A DNA stretch of 64,000 nucleotides from Flavobacterium pectinovorum (lineage in GTDB: Bacteria > Bacteroidota > Bacteroidia > Flavobacteriales > Flavobacteriaceae): assembly GCF_022802975.1 (NCBI RefSeq), contig NZ_JAFEVZ010000003.1, positions 62,001-126,000 on the forward strand, in the 5' to 3' direction. The notes beneath the pieces were generated by a model. It did no database searches, was not told where the DNA came from, and saw only the letters and a list, made by a program, of their open reading frames with translations. The position numbers and the translations under genes are program-made. Shown piece by piece: positions 54,899-63,013 of the stretch; position 1 is the first letter of the stretch; every line of letters starts with the position of its first letter.

Positions 54899-55306
54899 TC
54901 ATAACGAAGCAAGAAATTCGGAAGGAGTCATTGCTGGAATTTCAGAATTTTTAAAATCTTTTTTATTCCGGGTTAAGATAATTTCCGATTTATGATGAAC
55001 TGCACTAAAATATTGAACTGCATCTTCAAAGTCATTAAAATTCGAGATTAAACTTTTATCAATGACAATCTCATCAATATTTGAAACGTCACATATAATT
55101 CTAAACTTTTTTAAAGCTTCTAAAACTAATTTCTCCTCTATATTCCTTGAAACTACATAAACTGTATTTATAAAAGACAAAGAAGAAGCAGCCAGTTTGA
55201 TTTTTTTGTTTTCAGCTAATGTAGCGATTATGGCGATCTCATTATAAAAAGGCTCTCTTCTATCAATTAAATCAATCAACACATTTGTATCTAAAAAAAC
55301 ATTCAT
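54899..55306 (-). CDS. PIN-domain toxin (VapC-like RNase)
   Basis: A 135-residue PIN-domain protein. It starts NVFLDTNVLIDLIDRREPFY (first acidic residue in DTNVLID), with a later acidic Asp/Glu set in FNDFEDAVQYFSAVHHKSEI (conserved DxxD-like) and LTRNKKDFKNSEIPAMTPSE (final Asp). PIN toxins cleave RNA, often tRNA. The upstream gene (1 base gap) encodes the matching antitoxin. The pair lies between rpoN and thymidine kinase. Confidence 0.88.
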   Translation of the reverse strand: MNVFLDTNVLIDLIDRREPFYNEIAIIATLAENKKIKLAASSLSFINTVYVVSRNIEEKLVLEALKKFRIICDVSNIDEIVIDKSLISNFNDFEDAVQYFSAVHHKSEIILTRNKKDFKNSEIPAMTPSEFLASL

Positions 55307-55307
55307 A

Positions 55308-55568
55308 CTATTTGTATTTTTCCGTCAAATATTCTTTGCGTGCTTTTTTATAATCAAAATCTTCAGGGACGCTGCCATTTCCCATAGTAAAGCTTTTTAC
55401 AAATGAACTAATTTCGAGTTCTTCAGCATTACCTATATCTTCGATTTTTGTTATGGTTTTCAAATAATTTTCGACCAAAAACGACAAACTATGTTTATGT
55501 TCTGCAGCATAAATTTTCGCTTTCTCGATTACATCTTTATCCAGTTTCAATGTTAATTTCGCATCCAT
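55308..55568 (-). CDS. Antitoxin of the PIN toxin, DUF6364-like
   Basis: An 86-residue protein starting DAKLTLKLDKDVIEKAKIYA, then AEHKHSLSFLVENYLKTITK. This is a ribbon-helix-helix-like N-terminus matching DUF6364 antitoxins that precede PIN toxins. The C-terminal tail (SVPEDFDYKKARKEYLTEKY) probably wraps the toxin. The promoter upstream contains a 14-bp palindrome (55584-55597), a likely self-operator. Confidence 0.83.
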   Translation of the reverse strand: MDAKLTLKLDKDVIEKAKIYAAEHKHSLSFLVENYLKTITKIEDIGNAEELEISSFVKSFTMGNGSVPEDFDYKKARKEYLTEKYK

Positions 55569-55583
55569 TATTCAGACATTTAC

Positions 55584-55601
55584 TTTGTACGTACAAAAGT
55601 A
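55584..55601 (-). promoter_or_regulatory. Palindromic operator over the toxin-antitoxin promoter
   Basis: The palindrome TTTGTACGTACAAA (55584-55597) overlaps a perfect minus-strand -7 box TACTTTTG (55601-55594); the antitoxin ATG is 25 bases downstream. Confidence 0.65.
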
Positions 55602-55623
55602 AAAAAAATATCCGTACAAAACT

Positions 55624-55660
55624 AAACCCGACAGGTTTTAAAAACCTGTCGGGTTTAATT
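55624..55660. terminator. Terminator after the membrane-anchored protein gene
   Basis: A 16-bp perfect stem (AAACCCGACAGGTTTT with AAAACCTGTCGGGTTT) lies between the end of the 55682 gene and the toxin-antitoxin promoter. Confidence 0.88.
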
Positions 55661-55681
55661 CTAATATCAACAACCACTATT

Positions 55682-56101
55682 TTATTTATACTGATCCGGA
55701 AATAGCTTCACATCAAATAAAAAGGCTTTCTTCTTATCGCTATAATGGTAAATCAACGTATAATCATTGTCTCTAAAAACCTGAAGTCCAGAATTTGCTT
55801 TGGCAGTACTAATCAGGCTTTTTTCAATTTCTGCTTTTATAACATTTATCTCCGCAGTTTCTTTTGCGACATTCAATAAAGTTAAATTGTATTGAACAAT
55901 TCTTTCTTCATGCAAACTTACACTGTCCAAACGAATTCCTTCCTGAATAGTCAACGGGCAATTTTTATTGTACTTTTCGACTAATTCTGTTATTTCTGTA
56001 TGTACCTCGTCTGCTTTTTCAGAAAGAAAAAATTGAAAAAAAACTACAAAAGCAACCGCAATTCCAATTAACACTAATAATAAAATATTCTGTTTTCTCA
56101 T
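55682..56101 (-). CDS. Membrane-anchored protein of unknown function
   Basis: A 139-residue protein with one N-terminal transmembrane helix (ILLLVLIGIAVAFVVFFQFF) and a periplasmic part of about 110 residues: helical VHTEITELVEKYNKNCPLTI, then RIVQYNLTLLNVAKETAEIN, then QVFRDNDYTLIYHYSDKKKA. It has one Cys in NCPLTI. I do not recognise the family. It lies 26 bases after thymidine kinase on the same strand and is probably co-transcribed. Confidence 0.7.
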   Translation of the reverse strand: MRKQNILLLVLIGIAVAFVVFFQFFLSEKADEVHTEITELVEKYNKNCPLTIQEGIRLDSVSLHEERIVQYNLTLLNVAKETAEINVIKAEIEKSLISTAKANSGLQVFRDNDYTLIYHYSDKKKAFLFDVKLFPDQYK

Positions 56102-56127
56102 TCTGCAGTTTACGGATTAATTGAAAT

Positions 56128-56718
56128 TTATTTTTCCTGAATTTTCTTCATAGCATTAAAATACGCTGCACGGCTAAGAGGCTCATATTCTTCTGTTTCT
56201 CCCAACATTACCAATTTATCATTATCCGTTTTTCTAAAACTGTAATTGGCAAGGTTTCCGGTTCTGGTACAAACTGCGTGAACTTTGGTTACATACTCTG
56301 CAGTTGCCATAAGTCCAGGCATAGGACCAAAAGGGTTTCCTTTAAAATCCATATCTAATCCGGCCACAATTACCCGAATTCCCTGATTCGCAAGATCATT
56401 ACAAACGGTAATAATTTCATCATCAAAAAACTGAGCTTCGTCAATACCAATAACATCGCAGCCCTGTGCTAAAATTGCAATATTTGCCGCAGCAGGAACA
56501 GGCGTTGAGCGAATTTCGTTAGCATCGTGTGATACCACCATTTCGTCATGATAGCGGGTATCAATAGCAGGTTTGAAAATTTCGACTTTTTGTTTGGCGA
56601 ATTGGGCGCGCTTGAGCCTGCGGATTAACTCCTCGGTTTTACCCGAAAACATTGATCCACAAATAACTTCAATCCAACCAAATTGTTCTTTGTGATTTAC
56701 TGTATTTTCGAGAAACAT
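56128..56718 (-). CDS. tdk: Thymidine kinase with reduced zinc site
   Basis: A 196-residue type II thymidine kinase, salvage of thymidine to dTMP. P-loop [34 protein letters not shown] (catalytic Glu/Gln region) and [20 protein letters not shown]. In the zinc-ribbon part, the usual paired Cys motifs are degenerate: [18 protein letters not shown] and [11 protein letters not shown] keep one Cys. ATG 56718 chosen; the longer frame to 56811 has no family match. Confidence 0.93.
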   Translation of the reverse strand: MFLENTVNHKEQFGWIEVICGSMFSGKTEELIRRLKRAQFAKQKVEIFKPAIDTRYHDEMVVSHDANEIRSTPVPAAANIAILAQGCDVIGIDEAQFFDDEIITVCNDLANQGIRVIVAGLDMDFKGNPFGPMPGLMATAEYVTKVHAVCTRTGNLANYSFRKTDNDKLVMLGETEEYEPLSRAAYFNAMKKIQEK

Positions 56719-56948
56719 TTTGTATTTTTCTACCTTTAAAAATGAATAGTTTTTATTACTTTGTACTGGTAATAAATTGACGTGAAAAATTGTCATTTTA
56801 CACTTTTTCAAAAGTAGAGAATTTTTATCAAATTGAAGATTCGCTTGCGTTTATTAACAGAAAATAAATATCCGGCGAATTTCTTTCGCAAATTAAAAAG
56901 ACATTCAAAACATACTAAAATACCCTATTCACTATAATTTCAATAGTT

Positions 56949-57953
56949 ATGAAAAAAAAACTGGAAGCCGATTTAATCAGCATTGCACATCGAATTTTAA
57001 AACTTAAAAACAAATCCGATATCAATCAATTGTATCTGGAAACACAGAAATTATATGAAAAATTAGCAGTTTTAAAATTTATTGATGAAAATTTCGACGA
57101 GGTAAAACCCACTATCGGATACGGCGAAATAGAGTCACAGATTGAAACTATTTTTGAAAAAGAAGAAAATCTTCCTGTAGCAATTAAGACTGAAGAAACA
57201 CTTCCGGTTACCGTTGAAGAAACTGCAATTGAGGCAGAAGCTATTCCTGAACCTGAAATTATTGAAGAAACTCCGGCGGAAATCGTTACTGAAATTCCGG
57301 AAATAATTGCTGAAAAGCAGGAAATCGTAGTGGATATTCCTGTAGAAGTAGTCGAGGAGATTGCTGCAAAAATTGAAGAACCTCTTTTTGAAATCCAAAA
57401 AGAAACTGAAACGGCTGAAGAACTTTCTTTTAAAACCGTAAGCGATTTAAAACCAATTCCGGATTTTAAACCTGCATTTGAATTAGAAACAGAAGAAATA
57501 AAAACAGAAACTCCTGCAAAATCAAATGCTGTTCACATTTCATTTGAAGATATTCTGGGGGTTAATTATGCTGATGCGCAATTTGTAAAAGTAGACAGTT
57601 TCGAAAATGTTGCCCCTGCACCAACGCCATCAATAAATGAATTTAAAGAAAAACCAGAAACTATTGAAACTGTAATTGCAGAACCGGAAAAACCTAAAAC
57701 AGTTCCTTTAAACGAAAAATTAGCCCGAGGTTTTCACATTGATCTGAATGACCGAATTGCCTTTACCAAAAATCTTTTCGGAAATAATACGGAAGATTAC
57801 AGTCGTGTTTTGAATCAGCTATTGACATTCGACAGTTTTAATGAAGCAAAAGAATTCATAGAAACTATGGTAAAACCGGATTATAACGACTGGGAAGGAA
57901 AAGACGATTATGCCGAGCGTTTTCTTGAAGCAATAGAGAAAAAATTCTCATAA
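56949..57953 (+). CDS. Acidic cytoplasmic protein of unknown function
   Basis: A 334-residue protein without signal peptide or membrane helix. The N-terminal helical region (EADLISIAHRILKLKNKSDI, QLYLETQKLYEKLAVLKFID) and C-terminal region (NLFGNNTEDYSRVLNQLLTF, EFIETMVKPDYNDWEGKDDY, AERFLEAIEKKF) look ordered. The middle (about residues 70-200) is a low-complexity Glu/Val/Ile/Thr stretch of repeats like EEIPEIIAE. The C-terminal helices suggest a protein-interaction role. I do not recognise a named family, although similar proteins seem widespread in Flavobacterium. Confidence 0.7.
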   Translation: MKKKLEADLISIAHRILKLKNKSDINQLYLETQKLYEKLAVLKFIDENFDEVKPTIGYGEIESQIETIFEKEENLPVAIKTEETLPVTVEETAIEAEAIPEPEIIEETPAEIVTEIPEIIAEKQEIVVDIPVEVVEEIAAKIEEPLFEIQKETETAEELSFKTVSDLKPIPDFKPAFELETEEIKTETPAKSNAVHISFEDILGVNYADAQFVKVDSFENVAPAPTPSINEFKEKPETIETVIAEPEKPKTVPLNEKLARGFHIDLNDRIAFTKNLFGNNTEDYSRVLNQLLTFDSFNEAKEFIETMVKPDYNDWEGKDDYAERFLEAIEKKFS

Positions 57954-58067
57954 AAAAACAAAACACAGATTGCACGAATTACCACGAATTTTTTCTTTTT
58001 AAAATTTTCAAAAGCACTTATAATCTGTGTCAATTTGTGCAATCTGTGTTTAAATATTTAAATTATT
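57954..58067. repeat. CACAGATTGCACGAATT inverted element
   Basis: AACACAGATTGCACGAATTA (57960-57979) has an inverted partner (CAATTTGTGCAATCTGTGTT, 58031-58050); related words at 34755, 58800 and 59350. Confidence 0.75.
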
Positions 58068-58787
58068 ATGTCTAAATTATATATCGTTCCAACGCCAATC
58101 GGCAATCTTGAAGACATGACTTTCAGAGCCATTCGGGTTTTGAAAGAAGTCGATCTGATTTTGGCCGAAGACACCCGAACGAGCGGTAAACTCTTAAAGC
58201 ATTTTGAAATTGGCACGCACATGCACAGCCATCACATGCACAACGAGCACAAAACCACTGAAAATTTAATTGCCCGTTTGAAAGCCGGCGAAACCATCGC
58301 TTTGATTTCAGATGCGGGAACCCCCGCAATTTCAGATCCGGGTTTTTTATTGACTCGTGCCTGTGTTGAAAATAAAATTGAAGTGGAATGCCTTCCAGGC
58401 GCTACGGCTTTTGTTCCCGCTTTAGTAAACAGCGGACTTCCAAATGACCGTTTTATTTTTGAAGGCTTTCTTCCAGAAAAAAAGGGACGCCAGACCCGAT
58501 TCTTGGCTTTGTCCGAAGAAACCCGAACGATGATTTTGTATGTTTCGCCACATAAATTAGTCAAAACTTTAGCTGAATTTATCCAGTATTTTGGAGAAGA
58601 AAGACAAGTTTGTGTTTCAAGAGAATTATCAAAACTACACGAAGAAAATGTACGCGGAACTGCAAAAGAAGTTCTGGCACATTTTGAAAAAACAGCTCCA
58701 CGAGGCGAAATTGTAGTGGTCGTTGCCGGAAAAACAATCATAAAAGAACCTAAGAAAAGTAAGTTTTCTAAGGATGAAGAAGAATAA
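58068..58787 (+). CDS. rsmI: 16S rRNA (cytidine-1402-2'-O)-methyltransferase
   Basis: A 239-residue SAM-dependent tetrapyrrole-methylase-fold enzyme. It starts LYIVPTPIGNLEDMTFRAIR, then VDLILAEDTRTSGKLLKHFE, ALISDAGTPAISDPGFLLTR, CLPGATAFVPALVNSGLPND, FEGFLPEKKGRQTR and VCVSRELSKLHEENVRGTAK. These are the standard RsmI motifs. Modifies helix 44 of 16S rRNA near the decoding centre. Length slightly short of the E. coli protein. Confidence 0.96.
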   Translation: MSKLYIVPTPIGNLEDMTFRAIRVLKEVDLILAEDTRTSGKLLKHFEIGTHMHSHHMHNEHKTTENLIARLKAGETIALISDAGTPAISDPGFLLTRACVENKIEVECLPGATAFVPALVNSGLPNDRFIFEGFLPEKKGRQTRFLALSEETRTMILYVSPHKLVKTLAEFIQYFGEERQVCVSRELSKLHEENVRGTAKEVLAHFEKTAPRGEIVVVVAGKTIIKEPKKSKFSKDEEE

Positions 58788-58944
58788 ATAATTATTTCAG
58801 CCACCGATTAAAATGATTATCACAGATTAACAAAAGGTTCAACACGACTCGAGCGATAGCGAACAGACGAAGCAAATTCGTGGCAAAAAAAATAAAAAAT
58901 CATTATAATCATTTTAATCTGTGGCAAAAAAAACAACCATCAAT
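58788..58944. repeat. CACAGATT-type inverted element around HopJ start
   Basis: GCCACCGATTAAAATGATTA (58800-58819) pairs with the words ATCATTTTAATCTGTGGC (58908-58925). The repeat creates a GTG (58921) that looks like a start but is not. Confidence 0.7.
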
Positions 58945-59289
58945 ATGAGCATTCAAACCTTTTTAGAAAAAGTAAAACAAACTCCAACACAAATCACATT
59001 CCCGGAAACTATTGCAGTAATCGAGGAAAACTACAACTTTACTCCAACTGCTTTTCAAAACGGAACTCAACATAATGCTGCGGGCGAAAATTCAGGTTCC
59101 TGCAAATTATTTTCTTTCGCAAAATTGCAAAACTTAAACAAAGAAGAAACTTTAGCCTGTTTTGGCGCTTTTTATTTTGAAGAAGTTTTAGGTGATCCAA
59201 ATGGAACAAACCACCAAAACATTAGAAATTTCATCAATTTAGGCTGGAACGGAATTCAGTTTGAAGGAAATGCTCTGGAGTTGAAATAA
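58945..59289 (+). CDS. HopJ-family protein
   Basis: A 114-residue protein similar to the HopJ family (named after a Pseudomonas syringae effector, but widespread in free-living bacteria as a small cytoplasmic protein). Segments IQTFLEKVKQTPTQITFPET, VIEENYNFTPTAFQNG, NSGSCKLFSFAKLQNLNKEE, FGAFYFEEVLGDPNGTNHQN and NFINLGWNGIQFEGNAL are distinctive. It is not an effector here: no type III system is present. The start is ATG 58945; the GTG upstream lies in a repeat. Confidence 0.88.
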   Translation: MSIQTFLEKVKQTPTQITFPETIAVIEENYNFTPTAFQNGTQHNAAGENSGSCKLFSFAKLQNLNKEETLACFGAFYFEEVLGDPNGTNHQNIRNFINLGWNGIQFEGNALELK

Positions 59290-59513
59290 TTTTAGATTTC
59301 AGAATCTACAATATGAACGTCTAAAACTTAGCCAATCTTGAAAACGAATATCTTACCACAAATTGCACAAATTTTCACAAATTGAATTAGCGGAAATTTG
59401 TGTAATTTGTGATTAAAAAAATCCATAAAATAATTTTAATCAGTGGTAAAACAAAAAAATTACCAGTTAAAATTAAACGTTTTACAGAATAAAAAATCTA
59501 CAATCAATCAACA

Positions 59514-61211
59514 ATGCGCTGGACCTTAAAACCAAAACCTTCTGAAGATAAGATCAAACATTTGGCACAGGCCTTAAATGTAGAAGATTTTGTAGCAACG
59601 CTATTGATTCAGCGTGGAATTGAAACTTTTGAAGAGGCGAAGAATTTCTTTCGACCTTCATTAGAACATCTTCACGATCCGTATCTGATGAAAGACATGG
59701 ACAAAGCCGTTTCCCGAATTGAACTGGCGATTGAAAATCAGGAGAATATTCTGGTTTTTGGCGATTATGATGTTGACGGAACAACTGCTGTTTCTTTGGT
59801 TTCCTCGTATTTAAAATCGCATTATCCCAATATTGCGACTTATATTCCGGACCGTTATGACGAAGGTTACGGAATTTCTTTTAAAGGAATTGACTTTGCA
59901 GACGACAACGGATTTTCTTTAATTATCGCTTTGGACTGCGGTATCAAATCAATCGATCACATTGCCTACGCGAAAGCAAAAAACATTGACTTTATAGTCT
60001 GTGATCACCACCGTCCCGGAGAATTTCTCCCGGATGCTGTTGCTGTTTTAGACCCAAAAAGAGAAGACTGCTCCTACCCTTACGATGAATTATGCGGCTG
60101 TGGAGTTGGTTTTAAACTGATTCAGGCTTTGGGTCAACACCGAAATGAAACTATAGAAGATCTGGTTCCGTATCTGGATTTGGTGGCTACCGCAATTGCT
60201 GCGGATATTGTTCCGATTACCGGAGAAAACCGTGTTCTGGCTTATTTTGGACTAAAGGTAATTAACAGCGACCCACGCCCTGGAATTAAAGCTTTAGTGC
60301 ATCAGGTTAAAAAGAAAACTTTAGATATTACCGATGTTGTTTTTATCATTTCTCCCCGAATTAATGCTGCGGGAAGAATCAAACACGGCAATCATGCTGT
60401 CGAATTGTTAACCGAATTTGATTTTGAACAGGCACAGCAATTTGCTTCAGAAATTGAACAATACAATGCAGACCGAAAAGATTTAGACAAAAAAATCACT
60501 AAAGAAGCTTTTCAGCAAATTATAGAAAATAACGAAGAAGAACGTTTTTCGACCGTTGTTTTTCAGGAAGACTGGCACAAAGGCGTAATCGGAATTGTAG
60601 CTTCAAGATTAATTGAAACCTACTATCGTCCTACCTTGGTATTTACCAAAAGCGGTGATAAATATGCTGCTTCGGCCAGATCTGTAAAAGGTTTCGATGT
60701 TTACAATGCATTAGACACCTGTTCAGCACATCTGGAGCAATTTGGAGGACACATGTACGCCGCCGGAATGACTTTGAAGGCAGAAAATTATCCGGCTTTT
60801 AAAGCCGCTTTTGAAAAATGTGTCGAAGAAACTATTCATCCCGAAATGCGGACTCCGGAAATCGAAATTGATGCCGAAATTGATTTTGCCGATATAACTC
60901 CAAAACTCATTCGGATTTTAAAACAATTTGAACCTTTTGGCCCACAAAACATGACTCCGGTTTTTATGTCTTCGAATATAAAAGATACAGGTTACGGAAA
61001 AACTTTGGGTGCAGATGATGAACATCTAAGACTGTTTGTAAAACAAAATAATTCGGACGGAATTGCCGCAATAGGTTTTGGACTTGGCGAAAAAATAAAA
61101 ATCACACAAAATCAACAACCTTTTCAATTAGCGTATTCGCTTTCTGAAAACGAGTGGAATGACAAAATTTCTACTCAATTGATGTTAAAAGACATTAGAA
61201 AAAATGAATAA
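59514..61211 (+). CDS. recJ: Single-stranded-DNA exonuclease RecJ
   Basis: A 565-residue 5'-3' exonuclease for recombination and mismatch repair. DHH motifs: ILVFGDYDVDGTTAVSLVSS (motif I), LIIALDCGIKSIDHIAYAKA (motif II), DFIVCDHHRPGEFLPDAVAV (motif III) and VFIISPRINAAGRIKHGNHA. The DHHA1 part has CSAHLEQFGGHMYAAGMTLK (GGH motif). The C-terminal OB-fold covers about residues 455-560. Overlaps the MFS gene by 8 bases. Confidence 0.96.
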   Translation: MRWTLKPKPSEDKIKHLAQALNVEDFVATLLIQRGIETFEEAKNFFRPSLEHLHDPYLMKDMDKAVSRIELAIENQENILVFGDYDVDGTTAVSLVSSYLKSHYPNIATYIPDRYDEGYGISFKGIDFADDNGFSLIIALDCGIKSIDHIAYAKAKNIDFIVCDHHRPGEFLPDAVAVLDPKREDCSYPYDELCGCGVGFKLIQALGQHRNETIEDLVPYLDLVATAIAADIVPITGENRVLAYFGLKVINSDPRPGIKALVHQVKKKTLDITDVVFIISPRINAAGRIKHGNHAVELLTEFDFEQAQQFASEIEQYNADRKDLDKKITKEAFQQIIENNEEERFSTVVFQEDWHKGVIGIVASRLIETYYRPTLVFTKSGDKYAASARSVKGFDVYNALDTCSAHLEQFGGHMYAAGMTLKAENYPAFKAAFEKCVEETIHPEMRTPEIEIDAEIDFADITPKLIRILKQFEPFGPQNMTPVFMSSNIKDTGYGKTLGADDEHLRLFVKQNNSDGIAAIGFGLGEKIKITQNQQPFQLAYSLSENEWNDKISTQLMLKDIRKNE

Positions 61212-62484
61212 TAAAGAGAAAAAAAACGACCCGTATCAGGCGTTACGCTATAGAGAATTTAATGTGTTTTTATTATTACGCTTTGCCATGGTATTTGCCT
61301 GGTCCATGCAGTTTATTGTAATTGAATGGGAAGTTTACAGTTTAACTAAAAACCCGCTTTCGTTAGGATTAATTGGGCTGATGGAAGTAATTCCGGCTGT
61401 TTCGATGGCCTTATTTGCCGGACACATGGTTGATCAAAGAGAAAAAAAAGGCTTACTGGTAAAATGCATCCTCGGATTCTCCGTAATTAGTTTCGGACTT
61501 TTTTTACTAACCTGGCCAAAAGTCGTAGGCGGATTACCTGCTCATACTATTTTATATTCAATTTATGCTTTAGTATTTTTTGGAGGATTGGTTCGTGCTT
61601 TCCTCGGCCCAACCATTTTCTCGCTTTTGTCTCTAATCGTACCTAAAAAAGCCTATCCAAATGCTGCTACCTGGAGCAGTTCTGTCTGGCAGATCGGAGC
61701 CGTTTTGGGGCCGGCAGTAGCAGGATTCTCAATCAATTTTATTGGAGTTCACTGGTCTATGTGTACTGTTTTTGGATGTTCCGTTTTTGCCTTAATCGCT
61801 TTATCGCAAATTAGCAAAAAACCTATTCTGAATCCTAAAATTGGTGAACCGGTAATGGACAGCCTCAAGGAAGGAATCAAATTTGTATTCAACAATAAAA
61901 CCATCTTAGGAGTACTCTCTTTAGATATGGTTGCGGTTCTCTTTGGCGGCGCCGTAGCTTTATTACCTATTTTTGCACAGGACATTCTAAAAGTAGGCCC
62001 CGAAGGTTTTGGTATTTTAAGGGCTGCTCCTGCTATTGGCGCTTTTATAACGATGCTGATTTCGGCTTATGTTCCTTTGTACAAAAAGGCAGGAATGAAA
62101 CTTTTAATAGCCATTTTTGTTTTTGGTTTGTGTATTATTCTTTTCGGAATTTCGACTATTTTCTGGTTGTCAGTTGCGGCTTTATTTTTAAGCGGAGTTG
62201 CTGACGGAATTTCAGTAGTAATTCGCCAGACTATTCTACAGCTTAAAACTCCCGATCATATGCGCGGGCGCGTTTCTGCCGTCAACTCAATGTTTGTTGG
62301 TTCTTCTAATGAATTAGGTGCTTTTGAAAGCGGATTAACGGCCAAATTAATGGGAACTGTAACTTCTGTCGTTTTTGGAGGAAGTATGACCCTGTTAACC
62401 GTTTTAGGCTTCGGAGCGGCTTCTCCAACTTTTAGAAATTTAGATCTTCAAAAAGATATGGAAGATCATCAGAATATTGAATAG
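61204..62484 (+). CDS. MFS transporter of the EntS-like group
   Basis: A 426-residue major facilitator with about twelve helices. It starts ALRYREFNVFLLLRFAMVFA, then PAVSMALFAGHMVDQREKKG (loop 2-3 motif with DxRxxK-like), GLVRAFLGPTIFSLLSLIVP, ATWSSSVWQIGAVLGPAVAG, and the second half LGVLSLDMVAVLFGGAVALL to ILFGISTIFWLSVAALFLSG. It resembles EntS/MFS_3 exporters of siderophores or drugs. It starts inside the recJ stop region, so they are translationally coupled. No siderophore genes are nearby. Confidence 0.87.
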   Translation: MNNKEKKNDPYQALRYREFNVFLLLRFAMVFAWSMQFIVIEWEVYSLTKNPLSLGLIGLMEVIPAVSMALFAGHMVDQREKKGLLVKCILGFSVISFGLFLLTWPKVVGGLPAHTILYSIYALVFFGGLVRAFLGPTIFSLLSLIVPKKAYPNAATWSSSVWQIGAVLGPAVAGFSINFIGVHWSMCTVFGCSVFALIALSQISKKPILNPKIGEPVMDSLKEGIKFVFNNKTILGVLSLDMVAVLFGGAVALLPIFAQDILKVGPEGFGILRAAPAIGAFITMLISAYVPLYKKAGMKLLIAIFVFGLCIILFGISTIFWLSVAALFLSGVADGISVVIRQTILQLKTPDHMRGRVSAVNSMFVGSSNELGAFESGLTAKLMGTVTSVVFGGSMTLLTVLGFGAASPTFRNLDLQKDMEDHQNIE

Positions 62485-62499
62485 TAAAACCTTTTTAAA

Positions 62500-62571
62500 C
62501 CATATAAGTGATATAAGTTCATTTAAAAAGAATTTCGAAATAAACTAAAAAAACTTATATCACTTATATGG
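62500..62571. repeat. Inverted CCATATAAGTGATATAAG pair
   Basis: CCATATAAGTGATATAAG followed by TTCATTTAAA (62500-62527) has a near-perfect inverted partner AAACTTATATCACTTATATGG at 62551-62571. They could form a large stem-loop. Confidence 0.8.
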
Positions 62572-62656
62572 TAAAGATTTTTTTCACAATTTTATGATTT
62601 TTTTATTTAGAATTAATATAAATAATATTTATATTTGTTGAAATAAAGGATTTATA

Positions 62657-63013
62657 ATGAAAGATATTGAACAGATATACCATAACACTTTTGGAGTTTC
62701 CTTTTACTGGAAAAAGGAAAACAAAACGATATTAGATAAAATACAATTGGTTTTCAGGGAAACCGGGTTTTATCTTTCTATTGCCGAATTGAATCAGTTT
62801 TGTGATTTGATTGAAGACAGCCTTATCGAAAATACTTGTTGTGAATCCTGTCAGTTAAAAAACAGCTGTCATAAATTTTTACTCAAAACGCCTTTATCAC
62901 AAGTAGATTTAGCTGTTTCGATGAAAGAAATAAAATCCATAAAGGATTTGATTGAAGGAACTTTGTTTCGATTAGATCTGGATGAATATGTTTATGGTGC
63001 AGGCAGGAATTAG
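62657..63013 (+). CDS. 118-residue cysteine-cluster protein of unknown function
   Basis: A small protein with no signal peptide. The N-terminal part is helical (FRETGFYLSIAELNQFCDLI). Then comes the Cys cluster NTCCESCQLKNSCHKF (Cys spacing CCxxCxxxxxC), which could bind Zn or an Fe-S centre. The rest is helical (PLSQVDLAVSMKEIKSIKDL, DLIEGTLFRLDLDEYVYGAG). I do not recognise the family. It overlaps the convergent LpxH-like gene by 4 bases. An AT-rich upstream region has the repeat at 62500 but no clear -7 box. Confidence 0.72.
   Translation: MKDIEQIYHNTFGVSFYWKKENKTILDKIQLVFRETGFYLSIAELNQFCDLIEDSLIENTCCESCQLKNSCHKFLLKTPLSQVDLAVSMKEIKSIKDLIEGTLFRLDLDEYVYGAGRN

Noticed and set aside
58921..58945. 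GTG start for the HopJ gene at 58921
   Set aside because: The GTG belongs to the repeat word AATCTGTGGC; ATG 58945 gives the family N-terminus.
58945..59289. Type III effector function of HopJ
   Set aside because: No secretion genes nearby, and the family is widespread in bacteria without such systems.
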